Of a DNA stretch of 64,000 bases, positions 1 through 9,250 are shown piece by piece (within the stretch, counting starts at the first letter, position 1; each line of letters opens with the position of its first letter). Both the position numbers and the translations under genes were made by a program. Source of the stretch: Marinobacter bryozoorum (GTDB taxonomy: Bacteria > Pseudomonadota > Gammaproteobacteria > Pseudomonadales > Oleiphilaceae); NCBI RefSeq assembly GCF_023156245.1, contig NZ_JAKZAH010000003.1, positions 1 through 64,000 of the forward strand, given 5' to 3'. Below the pieces are notes generated by a model. That model was given only the letters and a program-made list of their open reading frames with translations, did no database searches and was not told where the DNA came from.

Positions 1-2
1 AG

Positions 3-140
3 GTCAGAAGATATCAGGGAGTATGGCTCAAAAAGGCGTTAGCTGGCGACCGATTCCACACGAAATGGAAGAGAGCCATTTATTGTGGCATCCTCCAGCT
101 ACAGCATGAGTATGGTGGTACGACCATTGCTCGCTTTTAA
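3..140 (+). other. possible 3' end of an unidentified gene cut by the window edge
   Basis: One forward frame is open from the first bases to a TAA at 138-140, giving about 45 residues rich in Lys, Arg and Tyr (begins VRRYQGVWLKKAL, ends TTIARF). I do not recognise a family. The basic composition would suit the end of a DNA-binding or recombinase-like protein, but this is a guess. It could equally be a chance open frame, since other frames here are also open for short stretches. Confidence 0.2.
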
Positions 141-260
141 GCATCCCCGAGGAAGTTATCTGTATCTGTGCTCTCACTGGATTACATCGCTGGTCGTGAA
201 ATACCTCGGGTGAATCGCCGCTTGCGGCGAGAGGGCAGAGCCCTTGGAGCAAGTGCTCCT

Positions 261-295
261 GTTTTTACACACCAAATTACACACCGTGTAAAAAC
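261..295. repeat. 10-bp perfect inverted repeat
   Basis: GTTTTTACAC at 261-270 is repeated inverted as GTGTAAAAAC at 286-295, with a 15-base loop. It lies in a gene-free stretch (about 141-416) between the possible gene end at the window start and the terminator of the Bax inhibitor-like gene. It may be an operator or a structural element; no neighbouring gene decides this. Confidence 0.4.
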
Positions 296-330
296 GAAAA
301 ATGCCCCAAAAGCCTTTGCTCATGGGGCAT
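288..330 (-). terminator. intrinsic terminator downstream of the BI-1-like gene
   Basis: Read on the minus strand, ATGCCCCA (330-323) pairs with TGGGGCAT (308-301) and is followed by TTTTCGTTTTT. It lies about 90 bases beyond the stop of the leftward gene at 417 and is the right orientation to end that transcript. Confidence 0.6.
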
Positions 331-416
331 TCACTCACTCACCAACAGAAGTACACAAAATGTACTATATACTCCCCTGCGGGGCTTTTCATCTGTGCGT
401 CAGATCAACGCCGGAG

Positions 417-1133
417 TTACTCGTTAAATGCTCCGATAATATGCAGCAGCGAAACGAACAGGTTGTAGATGCTGAGGTACAAACCCACAGTGGCCATCAC
501 GTAATTGGTTTCGCCACCATTTACGATGCGGCTGGTGTCGAACAGGATGAAACCGGACATCAGCAGCACAATGGCGCCGCTCAGGGCCAGGCTCAGCATG
601 CTGACATCGACGCCGAACATGGAAGCAACCATGGCGCCCAGCATGGTCACCAGCACTACCACCAGGCCGGCAACCAGGAAGCTGCGCATGAAGGAGAAGT
701 CCTTCTTGGTGGTCAGCACGTAGCCGGACAAGGCGAAGAAAACGATCGCCGTGCCACCAAGCGCCTGCATGACAACCGCGCCACCATTGGAAAGCGCCAG
801 GTAATGGGACAGCAGCGGCCCCAACGACAGACCAAGCAGGCCGGTAAAGGCAAATACCACGCCGATACCTGCCGGGCTGTTAGCGGTACGGGGCAGCACA
901 AACCAGATCAGTCCCAGTGCTACCAGTGAGCAGATCATGCCGAGTCCGTGACCCAGACCCATGGCCATGGAGATGCCGGCCATAACGGCGCTGAAGACGA
1001 GCGTCATGGCTAGCAGCATGTAGGTATTTTTCAGTACCTTGGTGGCATCGGCGCTGATGCCGGTGCCTGCCCCAGCTCGTGGAGCCGTGTAGGTACCCTG
1101 GTTCTGGTTGACGTTGAAACGCCTGTTATCCAT
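417..1133 (-). CDS. Bax inhibitor-1/YccA family membrane protein
   Basis: A 238-residue inner-membrane protein of the BI-1 (UPF0005, YccA/YbhL) family. About seven hydrophobic helices fill residues 35-235 after a short hydrophilic N-terminus. The C-terminus, with the YNLFVSLLHI segment, is typical of the family. Bacterial members include the FtsH-modulating YccA and putative calcium-leak channels; the exact role here is unknown. It is monocistronic, with its own promoter-like sequence 70-100 bases upstream and a terminator downstream. Length and topology fit a complete protein. Confidence 0.9.
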   Translation of the reverse strand: MDNRRFNVNQNQGTYTAPRAGAGTGISADATKVLKNTYMLLAMTLVFSAVMAGISMAMGLGHGLGMICSLVALGLIWFVLPRTANSPAGIGVVFAFTGLLGLSLGPLLSHYLALSNGGAVVMQALGGTAIVFFALSGYVLTTKKDFSFMRSFLVAGLVVVLVTMLGAMVASMFGVDVSMLSLALSGAIVLLMSGFILFDTSRIVNGGETNYVMATVGLYLSIYNLFVSLLHIIGAFNE

Positions 1134-1203
1134 GTGTGTCTCCGTAGAATGATTGCACTTTGGTTAGAGGTTCCTGCTTCGGAACCCTTGCGCCATGCCA
1201 CCC

Positions 1204-1231
1204 ATCATAATGGACGGCCATCAAGATTCAA
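1204..1231 (-). promoter_or_regulatory. sigma70-like promoter for the BI-1-like gene
   Basis: On the minus strand TTGAAT (1231-1226), a 16-base spacer and TATGAT (1209-1204) form a good housekeeping promoter, about 70 bases upstream of the ATG at 1133. Confidence 0.5.
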
Positions 1232-1280
1232 TCGTTAACATTCAGGAATTCAGACAATTTTCTGTTGTCAGGGTTCCTGG

Positions 1281-1541
1281 TTACTTCGATTTAATATTTT
1301 CGGTAGAGGGCCCGGTTGGCTGAGCTTCCGGCGTGCCCTTGCGGCCGGAAGTGGTACTGGCTTCCCAGTCGAGCTCGGGATTGGCCTGGCAGAAGGTGCA
1401 CTCCTCGATATCCACCGATGCACCTCCAGCCTCCACATACCTTATACGGTGGCGGGCTGAGCCCCGATTTGCCGAAACCGAGAAGCGGCGATCCCGGTTC
1501 CGTTCCGGCTGATCAGACTGAGGGGTTTCGTTTGCGCTCAT
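1281..1541 (-). CDS. small conserved-looking protein with a CxxC motif
   Basis: An 86-residue hydrophilic protein of no family I recognise. Its one distinctive feature is CTFC near residue 48, in a stretch of acidic residues, which could bind metal or be redox-active. The N-terminal part is Arg-rich and the last 25 residues are low-complexity. A GGGAG ribosome binding site lies 5 bases before the ATG, which supports real translation. It lies between the BI-1-like gene and the stress protein gene, on the same strand as both. Confidence 0.55.
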   Translation of the reverse strand: MSANETPQSDQPERNRDRRFSVSANRGSARHRIRYVEAGGASVDIEECTFCQANPELDWEASTTSGRKGTPEAQPTGPSTENIKSK

Positions 1542-1629
1542 GCGGTCTCCCCGTGGGCGTTAAAGCCGGAGCAACAGCATCCGGCATCTCTGTCCCTGAA
1601 AATGGGGGCGTCCAGGCAGGATTCAATGG

Positions 1630-2070
1630 CTACACGACCAGCGTAGGGCACTTGGCCATGCTGGCGACACGCTGGGAGACACTGCCCAGGATCATGCCGT
1701 CCTTGTCGCTGTGCGTGCCCCGGGAGCCCACCACGATCAGATCCACCTCATGCTGTTTCGCAAACTTGACGATGGCCTTTGACGGACGACCGCCCTTCAC
1801 AAAGCCCCGCACACTGGGAGCCCCCAGTTGCAGGGCATATTGCTTGGCGTACTCCACCACGTCACGGGCATATTCTGAGAGGGCCTGGTCGGGAATCTGG
1901 AGCTCCTGCGGACGCACCATGGACAGGGACGCCTCGAACAGGCTGTGGTGCTTGAATACGCAGATCAGGTAAAGCTCAGCCCCGGTCAGTTTCTGGAACT
2001 CCACCGCTTTTTCCAGCGCATCCAGTGCTGGCTTGGAGCCATCAACGGCTGCAAGGATTCTTCGGAACAT
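1630..2070 (-). CDS. teaD: universal stress protein, TeaD-like regulator of the ectoine TRAP transporter
   Basis: A 146-residue UspA-fold protein (starts [12 protein letters not shown]) with a nucleotide-binding loop near the C-terminus, GSRG followed after ten residues by GSVS; family members usually have nine residues there. The ATG at 2070 is preferred over the GTG at 2079 because GGAGG lies 8 bases before it. It follows the TRAP permease genes by 37 bases. In Halomonas elongata the fourth gene of teaABCD encodes a UspA-type protein that tunes ectoine uptake, and the gene order here is the same. Function is inferred from family and order. Confidence 0.85.
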   Translation of the reverse strand: MFRRILAAVDGSKPALDALEKAVEFQKLTGAELYLICVFKHHSLFEASLSMVRPQELQIPDQALSEYARDVVEYAKQYALQLGAPSVRGFVKGGRPSKAIVKFAKQHEVDLIVVGSRGTHSDKDGMILGSVSQRVASMAKCPTLVV

Positions 2071-2107
2071 GATGATCACCTCCTCAACGCGCCTTGGCGC
2101 TTTTTGA

Positions 2108-3391
2108 TCAACGGAATGCCAGGTCTCTCAGGAACAGGGCGATTTGCGGGAAGGCGATCAGCAACGCCGCTGCCAGGACCAGGATAAAGATAAACGGCGG
2201 TGTACCCCGGATAACCTCCCAGTAGGGTCGCTTGAAAATAGCGATGGCTGTGAAAATATCGCAGCCAAACGGCGGTGTAGCCGAACCGATGGCCACCTGC
2301 AGCGTAATCAGAACACCCACCAGGACAGGGTCAAGGCCAGTCGCCTGGATAGCCGGGGCAAAGATCGGGGTGAGTACCAGGATCACCACAATGGGGTCGA
2401 CGAACATACAGGCGATAAAGAAAGCCACACAGATGGCAATCAGCACGCCTACCGGACCCGCCTCGTTGACGCCGACGGCCGCCAGGATGGCCTGGGGGAT
2501 CTGTGCAAACGAGATGATGTAGGAGAAGCCGTTACCCGCCGCAACCAGGATAAAGACCACCGCAGTAATGAGGCCGGTGGACTTGGCAATCCGGTAGATA
2601 TCAATGGACTTCAGTGAGCGGAAAATCACGAACTCCAGCAATAGTGCATAGAGAACGCAGACCGCTGCTGCTTCGGTCGGGCTGAAAATACCGCCGTAGA
2701 TACCACCCACGATAATCACCGGGAAGAACAGCGGCCACAGGGCCTGGCGAACAGAACGCACACGCTCTCCCCAGCTGGCCTTGTCCTCGGTAGGCACCTT
2801 GTTACGGTAGGCGTAGTAGAGGCAGTAAAGGGAGAACATCAGCAGGATCATGACGCCGGGACCAATGCCGGCAATGAAAAGCTCGGCGATGGAGGTTTCG
2901 GAAATAACCCCGTAGATAATCATGCCGATACTGGGCGGAATCAGGAACGCAATATCACTGGCGTTGATGATCAGTGCCAGGGTAAATGAGTCGGAATAGC
3001 CAGCCTTGAGCATCTTGGGTCGCAGCGGCGAACCGATGGCAACAACCGTCGCCTGGGTGGAACCGGAAACCGCACCAAACAGGGTGCAGGACGTTGCAGT
3101 GCTGATGGCCAGGCCACCCTTGATGTGGCCGATGAACGACATCACCATCGCAATGAGGCGGTCAGCGGACTGGCCCCGGGTCATGATATCGGCGGCAAGG
3201 ATAAACATGGGTACCGCAATCAACGAGGCAGGGCGGATACCCCCCATCATTTGCTGGACCAGGGTCGTCATCTGGCCGAAGCCATTGAACATCTCGTAGA
3301 AGCCGACCAGGGCAGCGGTCAGTAGCGGGATCATCATCGGGAAGCCCAGCAGGAGCAGCACGATCATGATCACCAGAAGTAAAGTCGCCAT
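2108..3391 (-). CDS. teaC: TRAP transporter large permease, TeaC-type
   Basis: A 427-residue polytopic inner-membrane protein of the DctM family, with about twelve hydrophobic segments over the whole length. It forms the Na+-coupled transport channel of a tripartite periplasmic transporter. The length is normal for DctM. It is third in the order binding protein, small permease, large permease, stress protein, with 33 bases to the preceding gene. Ectoine or hydroxyectoine is the expected substrate because the binding protein closely resembles TeaA. Confidence 0.92.
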   Translation of the reverse strand: MATLLLVIMIVLLLLGFPMMIPLLTAALVGFYEMFNGFGQMTTLVQQMMGGIRPASLIAVPMFILAADIMTRGQSADRLIAMVMSFIGHIKGGLAISTATSCTLFGAVSGSTQATVVAIGSPLRPKMLKAGYSDSFTLALIINASDIAFLIPPSIGMIIYGVISETSIAELFIAGIGPGVMILLMFSLYCLYYAYRNKVPTEDKASWGERVRSVRQALWPLFFPVIIVGGIYGGIFSPTEAAAVCVLYALLLEFVIFRSLKSIDIYRIAKSTGLITAVVFILVAAGNGFSYIISFAQIPQAILAAVGVNEAGPVGVLIAICVAFFIACMFVDPIVVILVLTPIFAPAIQATGLDPVLVGVLITLQVAIGSATPPFGCDIFTAIAIFKRPYWEVIRGTPPFIFILVLAAALLIAFPQIALFLRDLAFR

Positions 3392-3424
3392 GAATGTTTC
3401 CTTTTTTCTTGCTCTTGCGGGTCG

Positions 3425-4015
3425 TCAGACTTCGGATTCAGTATCGGCGTAGCCGTCCAGCACGGAAGTCGACAGATACACGTCCCGGGCCAGCAGGTTC
3501 TTGATCGCCGTCAGGACGTACTGAACACCCGTGATGGCGAAACCTATGGGAACCCATAGATAGATGATCCAGATTGGCATGCCCAGGGCGGGTAGCACCC
3601 GGCCGCGGCTATAAAGGTTCTGGATGTACTCCACCGAGTAATAGCACAGGAAGAACATCACTGCGGCCGTGAACAGGGCAATGATGACCATCAATACCTT
3701 GCGGGCTGCGGTGGGCAGGGTGTCGTAGATTGCCGACATGCGGATATGCCGCCCATGGCGTGCGGCGTAACCGAGTCCGGCAAAGGTTATCAGGATAATC
3801 AGGATCCGGTTTATCTCGCCCGAGAAGAAAAGCCCTTCACCAAATACGAAACGGGCGATAACGTTGATGCAGGTATTCAGGGCCATCAGCAAGACGCCGA
3901 CCGCGAGCATCACCGCTTCTATCCTGGCGATGAGCAGGTCGATAAAGCCCAGGGGACCGGGTAACCCCGACTTGTAGCCTTCGGCTTCATCCGGTTCGGT
4001 AGCTGAGTTGGTCAT
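3425..4015 (-). CDS. teaB: TRAP transporter small permease, TeaB-type
   Basis: A 196-residue DctQ-family protein with four membrane helices (about residues 30-55, 65-85, 105-130 and 145-170) and hydrophilic ends. It pairs with the large permease to couple the periplasmic binding protein to transport. It lies 76 bases after the binding protein gene and 33 before the large permease gene, within one leftward operon. Confidence 0.9.
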   Translation of the reverse strand: MTNSATEPDEAEGYKSGLPGPLGFIDLLIARIEAVMLAVGVLLMALNTCINVIARFVFGEGLFFSGEINRILIILITFAGLGYAARHGRHIRMSAIYDTLPTAARKVLMVIIALFTAAVMFFLCYYSVEYIQNLYSRGRVLPALGMPIWIIYLWVPIGFAITGVQYVLTAIKNLLARDVYLSTSVLDGYADTESEV

Positions 4016-4091
4016 GACGGGCGAACTCCGTGTTAGAACAAATCTGAACAGTAGTCAGCCCCGGAAGTATGACGCTCCGGGGCCTTCAGGC

Positions 4092-5123
4092 TTAGTTGCC
4101 CTGTACCGCTTTGAGGTCTTCCTTGAACTGGTTGAGCAGCTCCTCGCCGCGCTCGCCAGTCATCTCGATGAACCGTTCCTCAACTTGCGGAGCGCGATCA
4201 CGGAATGCCTGAATCTGCTCCTCGTTAAGCTTGGTTACGGTTACCTCGTCAGACGCTTCCGTGATTTTCTCAAGGGACTCGTCCGCAAGGCCATCGATGT
4301 GGCCAATGATCTTGTCAAAGGCATAGTCCGCTGCTTCCTGAACCAGCTCCTGGTCTTCTTCGGAGAGGTCATTATAGAAGTCCTGGTTCGCCATGATGGC
4401 GGTTGTGAACCAGCCATGACCGGTAAACAGCAGGTTCGGAGAAACCTCGTACAGACCGCCGGATTCGATCCAGAAAATGGGGTTTTCCTGACCATCGATC
4501 ATATTGGTCTGCAGGGCACCGTAAACCTCGCCCCAGGGCAGGGGTGTTGGCGTGGCACCGAACGCCTCATAGGTGGCGGACAGCAGCGGGTTGGTCATGA
4601 CCCGGATCTTCTTGTTCTGAAGATCCTCCGGGGTGGACGCCTTTTCGTCCAGGGTGATGACCATTTCGCCTTCCGGATACATCCTGAGCAGCTCAAGGCC
4701 TTTCTCAGCGTAGAGTTCCGGGAACATGTCGTTGATCGCATCACTTTCCCGGAAGAACTCAACTACCGTATCCATGTCCGTGGGCATGAGGTAGGGAATA
4801 AAAAAGATCTGTGCTTCAGGAATCAGCGAGCCGGTAAAGCCGGGGGACTGGTTCACGAACTGCAGGATACCGTTCTGGGTCTGCTCCATGATGTCGTCGG
4901 ACTCGCCCAGCTGACCAAATTCGAAGATCTGGATCTGGTGGTCCGAGTTCTCCTCAACGTATTCCTTGAAGAACTCGGCATAGACGTCCTGTACGTCGCC
5001 GTCGTACTCCTCATGGGCGTAGCGCCAGGTCGCAGCGTTGGCAACACTGGTTGCAGCAATGGCCGCAGCCAGGGTCAGAGTGGTTGCGCCAGTGATTTTC
5101 CGTAACATTGTGCTCTTATTCAT
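4092..5123 (-). CDS. teaA: ectoine TRAP transporter substrate-binding protein
   Basis: A 343-residue periplasmic binding protein of the DctP family. The ATG at 5123 (MNKSTML) is chosen because a GGAG lies 9 bases before it and because it gives a clean signal peptide ending at VANA. The mature protein begins ATWRYAHEEYDGD and, from memory, closely matches Halomonas TeaA over its length, including PTDMDTV, the arginine segment IRVMTNPLL and GQENPIFWIESGG, which contribute to the ectoine pocket in TeaA. It would capture ectoine or hydroxyectoine, scavenged as osmoprotectants or recovered after leakage. The upstream 246 bases to the tRNA gene should hold the operon promoter. Confidence 0.93.
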   Translation of the reverse strand: MNKSTMLRKITGATTLTLAAAIAATSVANAATWRYAHEEYDGDVQDVYAEFFKEYVEENSDHQIQIFEFGQLGESDDIMEQTQNGILQFVNQSPGFTGSLIPEAQIFFIPYLMPTDMDTVVEFFRESDAINDMFPELYAEKGLELLRMYPEGEMVITLDEKASTPEDLQNKKIRVMTNPLLSATYEAFGATPTPLPWGEVYGALQTNMIDGQENPIFWIESGGLYEVSPNLLFTGHGWFTTAIMANQDFYNDLSEEDQELVQEAADYAFDKIIGHIDGLADESLEKITEASDEVTVTKLNEEQIQAFRDRAPQVEERFIEMTGERGEELLNQFKEDLKAVQGN

Positions 5124-5369
5124 GCCTTTCTTCTCCATCGTCCTCAAGAGGCACGGCTGGGGTGTGACCGGCGTTATTATTCTGTAATCAGGCCGAGGGA
5201 TCGGGCGCGAGTAACCCGAACCCAGCCGTGGCATTTTTGATTAACGCCTATTTAGACTGGCAAAACATTGATAATAAGGCAAGAAAACTGGCGGCAAAGT
5301 GCCGTGCGGACGCTCAAATGGCGTATGGAGCAGGTCTGAAGGGAATCTTAAGGGAAAGAGAGAGTAAAA

Positions 5370-5460
5370 TGGCGGTGGGCCAGGGATTCGAACCCCGGGA
5401 CGGCTATTAACCGTCGGCGGTTTTCAAGACCGCTGCATTCAGCCACTCTGCCAGCCCACC
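5370..5460 (-). tRNA. tRNA-Ser (anticodon TGA)
   Basis: A class II tRNA of 91 bases including the encoded CCA. The acceptor arms GGTGGGC (5460-5454) and GCCCACC (5380-5374) pair perfectly. The anticodon loop is CTTGAAA, there is a long variable arm, and the T-loop is GTTCGAATC. The TGA anticodon makes it a serine tRNA for UCA/UCG codons. Confidence 0.97.
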
Positions 5461-5500
5461 GTTTATCCAGATTGTCGCTGCCATTGCGACAGCGACGTGC

Positions 5501-5528
5501 ATGATACCGGAATGTTCTGGTCTGTCAA
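5501..5528 (-). promoter_or_regulatory. promoter of tRNA-Ser
   Basis: On the minus strand TTGACA (5528-5523), a 16-base spacer and TATCAT (5506-5501) form a near-consensus sigma70 promoter about 40 bases before the tRNA. The leader between holds a 7-bp inverted repeat (GTCGCTG/CAGCGAC). Confidence 0.7.
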
Positions 5529-5594
5529 CGCCTTCCGGGGGAGTAAGTGCGGTGACCGGAGCGAAGAATTATCGGCATGGTGAAGACAACCGCT

Positions 5595-6566
5595 TTATCC
5601 GCTGCGCCTCAGCAGGTGGCCCTCCGGGCTCCAGGTAAAGCTTCGCAACTGCTCCTCGAACACCATGCGCTCAGCCTGGCACTCAGCCACATCGGCCCAC
5701 CGGAAGCGGACGCTGTCCCCGGGCCGGCACTGGGCGAGGCGGCTGCAATCCAGTCTTGGTACGGTAGCCGGCACCGGATAGCCGCCGATGGTTTGTCGGT
5801 CGTTCAGTAGAACCATGGGTTTGCCGTCGCCGGGTACCTGCACCGTGCCACAGGTCACACCCCTGGAGGTAATACCACCGGGGGGCCTGAGTGCCGGGCC
5901 ATCCAGGCGATAGCCCATTCGGTCGGACTGGCTGGTAACCTGGTATTCCGATTGCACCAGCCGGGCGAGATCCATCGTGTCGAACAGGGCGTGGTCCGGG
6001 CCGGGGATGAGTTTCAGGGCGTCAGCAGAATTCGCTAATGGCGCTCTGAAGGATGGCGGTACTTGCCGGAGGAGCAGTTCATCGCAGGCTTCTTGATCGG
6101 GGCCAGGTGGCGAGGGAAGCAGGTCCCCCTGGCGCAACACCCCCAGGTTGTCCAGGCCTTCGCGGGCAACGGCGGACCGGCTTCCCAGGAATTTCCGGGT
6201 TTGCCAGCCGCCGACGACTGCGAGATAGGTCAAAAGCTCGCTGGTTGGCGTTTTCAGTTGCAGGCGATCGCCCGGCTCCATGAAGAGCGTGCCCCAATCC
6301 GGTACCGGGGTGCCGTTGACGCTGGGGCTGCAGGGAGCGCCGGATATGGCAAGCAGGAGCCTGGTTTCAGCCACTGCAGACAGGCCGCCCAGTGTGATCT
6401 CCAGGCAGGCCGCATCCGAGGGGTTGTCGAGCAGGTGGTTGGCCCAGCGCCAGGCGCGAAGATCTGCCGCTCCTCCGGGGGACAGGCCCTGATGCTGGAA
6501 TCCGGTGCGACCGCCATCCTGCACTGTGGCGCGCGGCCCCGGGTGCTCTATATGCAGCCCCCTCAC
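5595..6566 (-). CDS. pxpC: 5-oxoprolinase subunit C (biotin-dependent carboxyltransferase-like)
   Basis: A 323-residue protein of the allophanate hydrolase subunit 2/KipA family. It starts with the typical HPGPRATVQDGGRTGFQ segment and ends with the family's GDSVRFRW-type tail. With PxpA and PxpB it forms the prokaryotic ATP-dependent 5-oxoprolinase that opens pyroglutamate to glutamate. It overlaps the end of pxpB by 4 bases (ATGA), so translation is coupled. It is the last gene of the operon. Confidence 0.93.
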   Translation of the reverse strand: MRGLHIEHPGPRATVQDGGRTGFQHQGLSPGGAADLRAWRWANHLLDNPSDAACLEITLGGLSAVAETRLLLAISGAPCSPSVNGTPVPDWGTLFMEPGDRLQLKTPTSELLTYLAVVGGWQTRKFLGSRSAVAREGLDNLGVLRQGDLLPSPPGPDQEACDELLLRQVPPSFRAPLANSADALKLIPGPDHALFDTMDLARLVQSEYQVTSQSDRMGYRLDGPALRPPGGITSRGVTCGTVQVPGDGKPMVLLNDRQTIGGYPVPATVPRLDCSRLAQCRPGDSVRFRWADVAECQAERMVFEEQLRSFTWSPEGHLLRRSG

Positions 6567-7288
6567 GGCTGCTCTCCAGCGCCCTCGAAGGGCGTATCGT
6601 CGCCACCAAGCTCGAGGAATTCATCATGGCCAACGGCCCGGAAGCGTACCCGGTCACCCACGGAAAGCAGGGCCAGGCTTTGTTCATCGAAAAGCCGTAC
6701 AGGGCAGCGGCCGATCAGCTGCCAGCCGCCGGGGCTGACCGCTGGATAGACCGCTGTTTGCCGGTTGGCAATGCCAACGCTGCCGGCAGGTATGCGGACG
6801 CGGGGGCGTTCGAGCCGCGGTGTGGCGATCGCGGGGTCGACTTGCCCCATAAAGCCGAAACCGGGGCTGAAGCCCAGGGCATAGACCTGGTAACAGGTGT
6901 CGCTGTGAATTTTGGCCACCTGTTGGGTGCTGAGTTGGCGGGCCTCAGCCAGGGCGGCCAGGTCCGGGCCCACGGCAGGGTGGTACCAGACCGGCAATTC
7001 GATGATTCGGCCAGTCGGCTGGTCAGAAAGTTCAGGTAGAATATTAGAAATAGATTTTAATGATCTGATAATATTGAGGAAATCAGATCGATCAGGGTCG
7101 TAGTAAACGGTTATGGAGCCATAGGAGGGCACCAGGTCTGTCACCAGGTGCCCAAGTGCTTCACGGAGGCTGTCCGACCAGGCTGCGATTAACGGTGTCA
7201 GCGCCGGGTCAATTTGTTGGCTGAACTCGATCAGTACGGCGTCTTCTGCCGTAGGCACGATCCGGGGCTGGGGCAGCGCTGCCGCCAT
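6563..7288 (-). CDS. pxpB: 5-oxoprolinase subunit B
   Basis: A 241-residue protein of the allophanate hydrolase subunit 1/KipI family. Diagnostic segments are the ALGFSPGFGFMG core near residue 136 and RVRIPAGSVGIANRQTAVYP. It forms the PxpB-PxpC partner that phosphorylates and cleaves 5-oxoproline. It begins 2 bases after pxpA and overlaps pxpC by 4 bases. A Kip-type regulatory function is unlikely, since there is no sporulation context and all three Pxp genes are present. Confidence 0.93.
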   Translation of the reverse strand: MAAALPQPRIVPTAEDAVLIEFSQQIDPALTPLIAAWSDSLREALGHLVTDLVPSYGSITVYYDPDRSDFLNIIRSLKSISNILPELSDQPTGRIIELPVWYHPAVGPDLAALAEARQLSTQQVAKIHSDTCYQVYALGFSPGFGFMGQVDPAIATPRLERPRVRIPAGSVGIANRQTAVYPAVSPGGWQLIGRCPVRLFDEQSLALLSVGDRVRFRAVGHDEFLELGGDDTPFEGAGEQP

Positions 7289-7290
7289 GG

Positions 7291-8037
7291 TCAGGGGCTG
7301 GCCCGGTAGTTGTGAAGGGCGCGGTGTATTGCCCGGGTCGCTTCAAGGGCGTGGTTATTATCGCCATGGACACAAAGGCTGTCCGCCGTCAGTGGCAGCC
7401 ACTGGCCAGTGTGACTGTACAGACCAGCCCGGGTGACAAGCGACATGGCCTGCTCAATGATGGTCTCCGGGTCGTCGTGTACCGCTCCGGGCTCCTGCCT
7501 GGACATTAGGTGCCCCTGGTCGTCATAGGCGCGGTCTGCAAAGGCTTCGAAGATAAGTGGCAGGCCGATCCGGCTGGCCAGGTCCCTGTGCTGGTCAGCT
7601 TGCAGTGTCGCTGGCAGCATCAGCGGCAGGCCCTCACGATAGCTGGCGATGGCCTCCATGACGGCCTGCAGAATGACCGGGTCCTTCATCATGTCATTGT
7701 TCAGGGCCCCGTGGGGTTTCACGTAGGATATGGTCGCACTGTAGGCCCTGCAGATACCGTCCAGTGCGCCGGCCTGGTACCAGATCAGCCCCCGGATTTC
7801 GTCGGGAGAGTGGGAAATGGAGCGGCGACCGAAACCCACCAGGTCCTGGTAGGAGGGGTGCGCGCCAATCTCGACGTTGTGTTCCAGGGCCATGGCTACT
7901 GTCGTGGCCATGATGGAGGGGTCGGAGGCATGGAACCCGCAAGCGATATTGGCCATGTCAATCCAGGGCATGACCGCCTCGTCCTGGCCCATGGTCCAGG
8001 CACCGAAACTTTCCCCGAGATCACAGTTGAGTTTCAC
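7291..8037 (-). CDS. pxpA: 5-oxoprolinase subunit A (LamB/YcsF family)
   Basis: A 248-residue LamB/YcsF protein beginning MKLNCDLGESFGAW, the hallmark of the family, followed by MPWIDMANIACGFHASDP and YVKPHGALNND. It is the cytosolic subunit that acts with PxpBC on 5-oxoproline, a damage product of glutamine and glutathione metabolism. It is first of the three genes and lies 38 bases after ferrochelatase on the same strand, so it may be transcribed with it. Confidence 0.93.
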   Translation of the reverse strand: MKLNCDLGESFGAWTMGQDEAVMPWIDMANIACGFHASDPSIMATTVAMALEHNVEIGAHPSYQDLVGFGRRSISHSPDEIRGLIWYQAGALDGICRAYSATISYVKPHGALNNDMMKDPVILQAVMEAIASYREGLPLMLPATLQADQHRDLASRIGLPLIFEAFADRAYDDQGHLMSRQEPGAVHDDPETIIEQAMSLVTRAGLYSHTGQWLPLTADSLCVHGDNNHALEATRAIHRALHNYRASP

Positions 8038-8075
8038 GGTAATGCCTCCCTGGATCGAACAACGATGGGGTCAGT

Positions 8076-9173
8076 TTACCATCCCAGCTGTTGTTTCACC
8101 GCCCCGGCCCGGGATTCACGGGCCTGGAGCGTTTCCGGATCGTTGGCTGGCGCAGCCCAGCCCTCCAGGTTCTGCTCAATCAGCGCCACCAGCGCTTCTA
8201 TGTGCTCGTCACTGGCATTGAGCGCCGGAATATAGGCAAAGGACTTGCCGCCCGCTTCCATGAAGTACTCCCGGTTCTCCTCGTCGATTTCCTCGATGGT
8301 TTCCAGGCAGTCAGATGAAAATCCGGGGCAGAATACGTCCACGGACTCAACCGACTTGCCCGGCAGCGACTTCATGGTTTCGTCGGTATAGGGTCGTAGC
8401 CATTCCTCGCGCCCGAACCGGGACTGGAACGTTGTCATATACTGGTCGTCACTGAGTCCCAGGCGTTCTGCCAACAACCGTGAAGTCTTGTGACACTCAC
8501 AATGGTACGGGTCACCCCGCAACAGGTACTTCTTTGGCACCCCGTGATAGGACAGCACAAGCTTCTGGTTGCGTCCGTTGGTCGCCCAGTGACGTTCGAT
8601 CCGGGTGGCCATGGCTTCGATGTAGGGTGGGAAGTCATGGTAATGGCTGATAAACCGGAAATCCGGCAACCAGCGGCGACGGGTAAAGTCGTGGGTGATG
8701 GCATCAAAGGTAGATGCCGAAGTGGAGGCGGAGTACTGGGGATACAGGGGCAGCACCAGTAACTGGCGCACGCCCTGTTGTTGCATCTGGTCCAGCACAC
8801 TGGCGATGGATGGATTGCCATAACGCATGGCAAACCCAACGACCAGGTTATCCCCATATTTTTTCTGCAACGCGGACCGGATGCCCTCGCATTGGTCAGC
8901 TGTGTGAATCAGCAGGGGAGAGCCTTCCGGTTGCCAGACTGAGCGGTAGGCCTTGGCAGAGCGGGAAGGGCGAATTCGCAGGATAATGCCGTGGAGGATC
9001 AGCCACCAGAGCGGGCGTGGAGCTTCTACCACCCGTGGGTCCCAGAGAAATTCGGCGAGGTACCGGCGCAGGGCGCTGGTGGTGGGGGCGTCAGGCGTGC
9101 CCAGGTTGGTGATCAGAATACCCAGACGCGATGGCTGGTCGTGGCGAAAAGATTCCTCACCCTTGTAGGTCAT
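8076..9173 (-). CDS. hemH: ferrochelatase
   Basis: Inserts Fe2+ into protoporphyrin IX, the last step of protoheme synthesis. The 365-residue protein has the family's segments in order: GILITNLGTPDAPT at the N-terminus, LVLSYHGVPKKYLLRGDPY with the catalytic His, and CLETIEEIDEENREYF with the conserved Glu. The ATG at 9173 is preferred over an upstream TTG at 9218, which adds a non-conserved tail; the ribosome binding site (GAGGA) is rather distant. The length suits the gammaproteobacterial form. Confidence 0.93.
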   Translation of the reverse strand: MTYKGEESFRHDQPSRLGILITNLGTPDAPTTSALRRYLAEFLWDPRVVEAPRPLWWLILHGIILRIRPSRSAKAYRSVWQPEGSPLLIHTADQCEGIRSALQKKYGDNLVVGFAMRYGNPSIASVLDQMQQQGVRQLLVLPLYPQYSASTSASTFDAITHDFTRRRWLPDFRFISHYHDFPPYIEAMATRIERHWATNGRNQKLVLSYHGVPKKYLLRGDPYHCECHKTSRLLAERLGLSDDQYMTTFQSRFGREEWLRPYTDETMKSLPGKSVESVDVFCPGFSSDCLETIEEIDEENREYFMEAGGKSFAYIPALNASDEHIEALVALIEQNLEGWAAPANDPETLQARESRAGAVKQQLGW

Positions 9174-9250
9174 TGGGGCGGCTGTCCTCACAGTTATAGA
9201 TTCGGGGCAATGGTGCAACGTCGAACATACGAGTCCGGCGTATTCAGGGA

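Noticed and set aside
4008..5105. 365-codon forward frame opposite teaA
   Set aside because: Shadow of the ectoine-binding protein gene, which has a signal peptide and strong family similarity.
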